Shown one piece after another: positions 19,401 to 23,672 of a stretch of 23,672 nt of DNA (the first letter of the stretch is position 1; each line of letters starts with the position of its first letter). The DNA comes from Choristocarpus tenellus KU-1152. Its lineage: Eukaryota > Phaeophyceae. Under the pieces are notes generated by a model. That model saw only the letters and a list, made by a program, of their open reading frames with translations. It had not been told where the DNA came from and ran no database searches. A program made the position numbers and the translations under genes. Location of the stretch: positions 1 through 23,672 of the forward strand of contig CAXNAD020000239.1 of NCBI GenBank assembly GCA_964200185.2, in the 5' to 3' direction.

Positions 19401-22388
19401 TCTGAAGCTTGCATTTCTTACCTGTCCATTTCTTCAACTATAGAGATTTCTCCTGACGTGGTAGATAGACTTTTGGAGACCAACGTGTTCGATATTTGAG
19501 AGCACTGAGCTCATACAGAGTTCTTTCTAAGCAAAGCAGCATATTTTCCTTTCAAAGAGACCCTTTGAGTCGAAGTATCTTAGAGGGTAGGGCCGCGTCC
19601 GTTTGGGGTCAAAATCCAATGTTGCGATTTGGATGTAATTTTGGCTATTGTGTTTGTTTTGGAAGTCTCAATATCCTTGTTCCAGAGACACATTTTCATA
19701 ATGTATACATTTTATCTATTCTGAACATTTCGGATTAGGTAAAATGTCATAAAAAAGATGTGGGAAGCCAAGCCCCAAACAGACAAACAGGGCAAAACTT
19801 GTACCTGCTAAGAAAATTTCACTCTTTTGGGGTTGGAAAGGAGCACCGTTTGCACTTTTGGTGTTTGCTTTCCAAATTTTCCAGTCCAGTAACTCCATCA
19901 AAATCGTTGTCCACCTTGGCTGTTTCCTGTCTGTTGCCTGACTGGTTGGGGCCTTCTGCCTTTTGCCCCAAATTCCACAACTATGAGGTACATATCTCTT
20001 CACTTTTCCTAACCCTTAAGTTCAACAAATCGTACCTAATACCATGTTTAGAATTACATCGATTTGCTTGCACCCAGAGCTATATACTGGGCAAGCATTT
20101 ATCTCTCATGGATAATTGGCTTGGTTTGAACCCAGTAATCTCAGTAACTAATGAACTGGAGAAGGTTGCACCAGGGAGGGAAAAGGAGGGGAAGCTCCAG
20201 TAGTTAGTAGCTATTACGATCCAGCAGCACCAGGAGGAAAGGAACAGCGGGGGTGTGTGCCTTGTTAAACTCAGGGGGACTGTGCTCACCTTTTTGAGCA
20301 ACTCTTGTACCTCACTTGCAACTACACCAATTAATTGTCTACATCACTTCATACTACAGCACTGTGGGGTTTGTGCATAACTTAGAGCTTCAAAGTGGAT
20401 AACAGGGAAATTGAACTACTGAAGCCATTACAGGCCAGGGCCCTGCCAGACAGCATAATGAAATAAAGAAAAAAAAGTATGTAGTAACTTTCGGGGTCAG
20501 TTTTCCCCTCAATAGAGTTTGGTGAAGTGGTTGGACTACAGGTAGAAGAGAAGGGAGGGATGTGTGTCTAAAGCCACAAATACCTACTTCTTTATGTCAA
20601 GCTAGGGGCAACCATTACAGTATATTACAGATACCATTCCTGTTCCCCTACTGTCTTCAGCATTTGATACGCCCACCACGCCTGGACTCTCATTGTCTAT
20701 ATCTACAGCTACGCCTACCACCTATCTACCACCCATCTGTATCCCCAACCCCGCCACCATCCAGGAGTGTGCAAGGTACAATGTGTGCTCTTTCAAAACT
20801 CTTACGTGCTGTGCTGTTGGTCGAATCTTGTGCATCAAGAGGGTCAAGCATGTTGTTGCAGTAGGCAGAGTTGGAATTGGCACAATTAGAAAAATATTAG
20901 AATTAAAGATGATGGTCAGCATCCAAAATCAAGGGGTTGCAATGAGCATTTGTTTTCTTGAGTGAATATGTGCTGCTGAGTAATATACTGGCAGAGCTCC
21001 ATAGTACTCAGCACTTTGTGTCAAGCAACTATTATGTTCTATTTGCATGTTTTGGTTCAATTGAGTACTTTGAAAGTCCTTGAACTAAGATAATTTGTAG
21101 TAACTAACCCTTTTGATTGACAACACTAGATAACCACATGAGCATATCCTGCTGCTGTTGGCTTGGAAATCACAGGCCTGCCACTGATGGAGTTGAATCT
21201 GGAGAGCAACTCCCTCTCGAGAGTGGAGAATGTCAGCAGAGCACAACTGCCAAGCCTTAGAAAGCTATATTTAGGTCACAATACCATCACAAATTTGGCA
21301 GGGCTGCAGGATTGCCCTTCACTTGCCATTCTGGACATTCAGTATAACGAGTGAGCCTCTTTTTGCTTCCCTTACAAAAAAAGGAGAAAAACATGGCAGA
21401 ATATACAAACTTTGGGCTCGATGATCTGTCTTACTGGAGGGCTAATCCCTATCTTCCAAGTCTGAAGCTATTGAATTTCTCTAATGCTTATCTTACACCG
21501 TCTCTCTCTTTTTATCCCCTCCTACAATTTCATCTCCTTCTCGTTTCCTGGGTCGTGAAGGGTGTCTGAAGTGCGACAAGTGGAGTTTTTGCAGTCTTTG
21601 CCGCTCTTACATACACTCATCCTGGAAGGAAATCCCATTGACCGACTCGAGGCATATCGTCAGAGGGTGTTATTCCGACTACAGCGGCTCATCATCCTTG
21701 ACAGGAACAAGGTCGGTTTCTTGTCATTGTTCTCCTTGAGCATACGTAGTTTTGTAATGAACTCATTTGTTGGGGTTAAGACTGTCGAAATGCTTGCAGG
21801 TAGCCTGAGAGTTCTACCATTTTGCATTAGTTCTTCTCAGTTGTAGTTACTTGAGTCAAATGAATTGCTGCCACACAAAGAATGGTGGGAGTTGAAGTGG
21901 TGTCCACGAAACTCTGTTCTGAAGTGGATATACAAATTATGTATCGAAACTTATTTCCAGGTGTAAGCTTTCTCAACTCCCTATGGGGTTTTCCAATAAT
22001 ACTTTATGGACATGAAGGGTATGCTTGTTTTGACAGTTGTGGGTTAGTCCTTTCATTTGTGCTTTTGCTAGGTTTTCAGATGTAAATTTGCAACATTTTC
22101 TTCTGTGAATGGCACCAGCAAGTAGGCCAACAATAATGCAGATAACAGATGTCCAATAAATATGCCGAACTTACCCTTCTTAGCACCAAAAAACCCTGCA
22201 CACTGTTGTGGTACATTTTGGTGGCAATACGTATTTCTTATCAGGTGCCTCCAGAGGAGAAGGTGAAGGCCATTAACCTCATGGGAGAGGAAGACAGCGA
22301 TCTACAAAACAGGAAGCAGGTGAAAGGTAGAAAAGAGAAGGCATTCTGTAGTGTGGGTAAGGGACAACAGAGTAGATCATCCGTATAA
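16496..22388 (+). CDS. LRR and IQ-motif protein, SDS22-like leucine-rich repeats
   Basis: Model: exons 16496-16645, 16925-17304, 17389-17411, 17698-17890, 18341-18561, 21176-21350, 21561-21711, 22245-22388 (478 residues). All junctions are GT-AG and phase-consistent; TAA stop. Three IQ motifs come first: ARIQAIQRGRLGR (I11), IKIQ|ATCRGTTGR (I49), ARIQAQVRGKKSR (I75). About eight leucine-rich repeats of 21-24 residues follow, e.g. LLQSVDLSGNHIS, LQVLDLSHNAIKVISGLSQL, LRILRLNHNKITAIHGLD, LRKLYLGHNTITNLAGL and LHTLILEGNPI. An LRR cap (YRQRVLFRLQRLIILD) and a VPPEEKVKAINLMGEE tail close it. IQ plus LRR architecture resembles LRRIQ- or CEP97-type proteins of cilia and centrosomes; exact orthology is not claimed. 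Uncertain points: the 23-nt exon 17389-17411 is inferred from phase, since joining exon 2 directly to 17698 breaks frame. Also, after KQ at 22319 a GTGAAA donor could lead to further exons instead of the stop used here. Confidence 0.8.
16646..16924 (+). other. intron 1 of the LRR-IQ gene (279 bp)
   Basis: The donor is GTTTGA and the acceptor CTCCTCAG, phase 0. It falls inside the second IQ motif, directly after the IQ dipeptide. Confidence 0.85.
17891..18340 (+). other. intron of the LRR-IQ gene (450 bp)
   Basis: The donor GTGAAG follows LSFN, phase 2. The acceptor is AAAGCAG, or AAAG three bases earlier; both keep frame. I see no other feature in it. Confidence 0.6.
18562..21175 (+). other. 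large intron of the LRR-IQ gene (2614 bp)
   Basis: The donor is GTAAGT and the acceptor AATCACAG, phase 1. Joining HGLD-G with G-LPLMELNLESN gives perfect LRR spacing, so nothing essential is missing. An open S/T/P-rich stretch (20631-20775) flanked by TTACAG and AG|GTACAA looks like a possible cryptic exon, but including it alone would shift the frame. I see no transposon in it. Confidence 0.75.
21712..22244 (+). other. last intron of the LRR-IQ gene (533 bp)
   Basis: The donor is GTCGGT and the acceptor TTATCAG, phase 0. It joins ILDRNK to VPPEEKVKA. I see no other feature in it. Confidence 0.7.
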
Positions 22389-23632
22389 AAAGGTGAGTGC
22401 TCCCGGAGTTCTCATGTTTCTGGATGCACCAAGTGACACCAGATGTGTTGATAGTAAAACTCCTTACCAGACAGCGATATCAAAACAATGTTAAGTATGG
22501 ATCGGTTTGTCTCAATAGTGTTGGTCCAGACAATTGTCGGAATGATCCCTTCAAAATCGATTCGATCGCTACTCCCTCAACTGAACTGAAGGAATCAACA
22601 TGACATATCAAGAGGTTAGATCCAAATGGATATTTTTCTCGTATTTGTGAGTATTGTGCCCTCAATATCACAGTACCCCACAATCTTGGGGCTTCTCATG
22701 CCTTGCTTTGTGCTATGTGTGCATGTTTCAAATGTGATCGAGTACTGAGAAGGTTGATGAGTCAATTTAGTTCGAGCTCACCAAAACCTTTGATCCACAA
22801 CACCGAGCTGTTTGGTAGATCAGATTGTGTAATCGGGAAATAGTGGCAACAGGAAGATCCAGTTCTGCCTGACCTTTAGGTAGTTGTATGTTGGTAAATT
22901 GGTTGCGTGGACCACCTAGCAACCAAATAGGAAGATTGAGTGGGCATTACCTTCAACTCTCTTTTTCATATATTCCACCTTCAAGGCCTGAATTGTAAGT
23001 GGTGTTGTTCATGTGATGGGTCTTCCCTCTGACAAGGATGGGAATGAAAACATCATGGCATGAAGGTGGTGCAAGGGAAGTCTTGGATGTTACCGCCCTG
23101 TATGCAGCCTTGGCATTAGGTTGAACTGGGATGTTCTCTTCTTTTGTTATTGTGTGACAAGGGATATTTGTTTGGGAGGCTGCTTCTACCCACAGTGAGA
23201 CAACCCTGTGCTTGTTGGTTCTGTCGAAAATAGGAGAGATTGTTCCCTACCTGAATCTCTGATGACGTTTTTAGTCTCTCCCTAGTTTGCATAATTCTCC
23301 TCCATACACATCTGAATAGTTTCAATTCACCTTTCTAATATGTTTCCCGAGGGTTTTTTTCCTAGGGGTCCAGGTCTTTTCTTGAGATACTATCCCACCC
23401 TACCCAAATATTTGGATCAGGATTCTTCAAGGGCCTACTACTAATATCTTTTCCACATTGGGGGGGATTGCACTGTATGAATGGTAGACCTGTTTGCTCT
23501 GACAATACCTCAATTCACATACTTCTACATGGTACTGTTGTTTGTAATATACTTATATTCTGGGCAGCTTCTGACTTGCTAGAGTCTAGATCTTCTACCT
23601 GTCCCTTTACCTGTCACTGTGACACTGTCCCA
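22389..23632. other. 3' flank of the LRR-IQ gene, no supported gene
   Basis: Only short open frames on both strands occur here, none with a motif I recognise. It could contain the LRR-IQ 3' UTR, or further exons if the GTGAAA donor at 22320 is used. Confidence 0.5.
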
Positions 23633-23672
23633 GGCTCAAAGTATCTGGGAGGGGGTGGCGGCTGTCCATTTG
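23633..23672 (+). repeat. second copy of the left-edge inverted-repeat arm, cut by the window end
   Basis: AGGCTCAAAGTATCTG, a G-rich run, then GGCTGTCCATTT match 45-87 nearly base for base, in the same orientation. The copy is cut off by the end of the sequence. Confidence 0.85.

Noticed and set aside
19716-20203. Open frames of 95 and 147 codons on opposite strands
   Set aside because: They lie inside the large LRR-IQ intron. Both strands are open over the same stretch and neither shows a domain.

Overview
The window is nuclear DNA from a eukaryote with intron-rich genes. It most likely comes from a photosynthetic stramenopile (ochrophyte alga) or another alga with a red-derived secondary plastid. 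Three things point there. One gene has a signal peptide ending in an AFVP motif of the ASAFAP type, followed by a second hydrophobic, thylakoid-lumen-like segment. Two genes have calmodulin-binding IQ motifs, one with SDS22-like leucine-rich repeats, which suits a flagellate cell. The transposon relics are of Ty3-gag-like and LINE type. The genus cannot be named from this sequence. There are no prokaryotic operons, rRNA, tRNA or CRISPR arrays that I can see.

Layout: (1) 1-2020 is transposon-derived: a small inverted-repeat element (49-224), then decayed gag-like and LINE reverse-transcriptase fragments. (2) 3199-9680, minus strand, is a six-exon gene for an ExoIII/APE1-type AP endonuclease (496 codons in my model). 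All catalytic residues are present. An in-frame 9-bp minisatellite, encoding (His-Pro-Val)x8, lies between the catalytic DYF and SDHCP motifs. (3) 9827-13271, plus strand, head-to-head with the endonuclease across 146 bp, is a gene for a plastid-targeted, probably lumenal protein of unknown function. (4) 15006-16305, minus strand, is a five-exon gene for a small IQ-motif protein. (5) 16496-22388, plus strand, head-to-head with the IQ gene across 190 bp, is an LRR protein with three N-terminal IQ motifs. (6) 22389-23632 holds no gene I can support. The last 40 bases start another copy of the repeat at the left edge, in the same orientation.

The four genes form two divergent pairs: DNA repair with a plastid protein, and two IQ proteins. 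Each pair shares a promoter region under 200 bp, so co-regulation is possible. Telomere-type TTAGGG/CCCTAA runs recur in the introns, mostly with the C-rich strand in the sense of the host gene. One run sits 2-4 bases from a 3' splice site. The exon models were built by hand from reading-frame continuity, splice-site consensus and phase matching. Phases are consistent throughout each model, but no transcript or database evidence was available.
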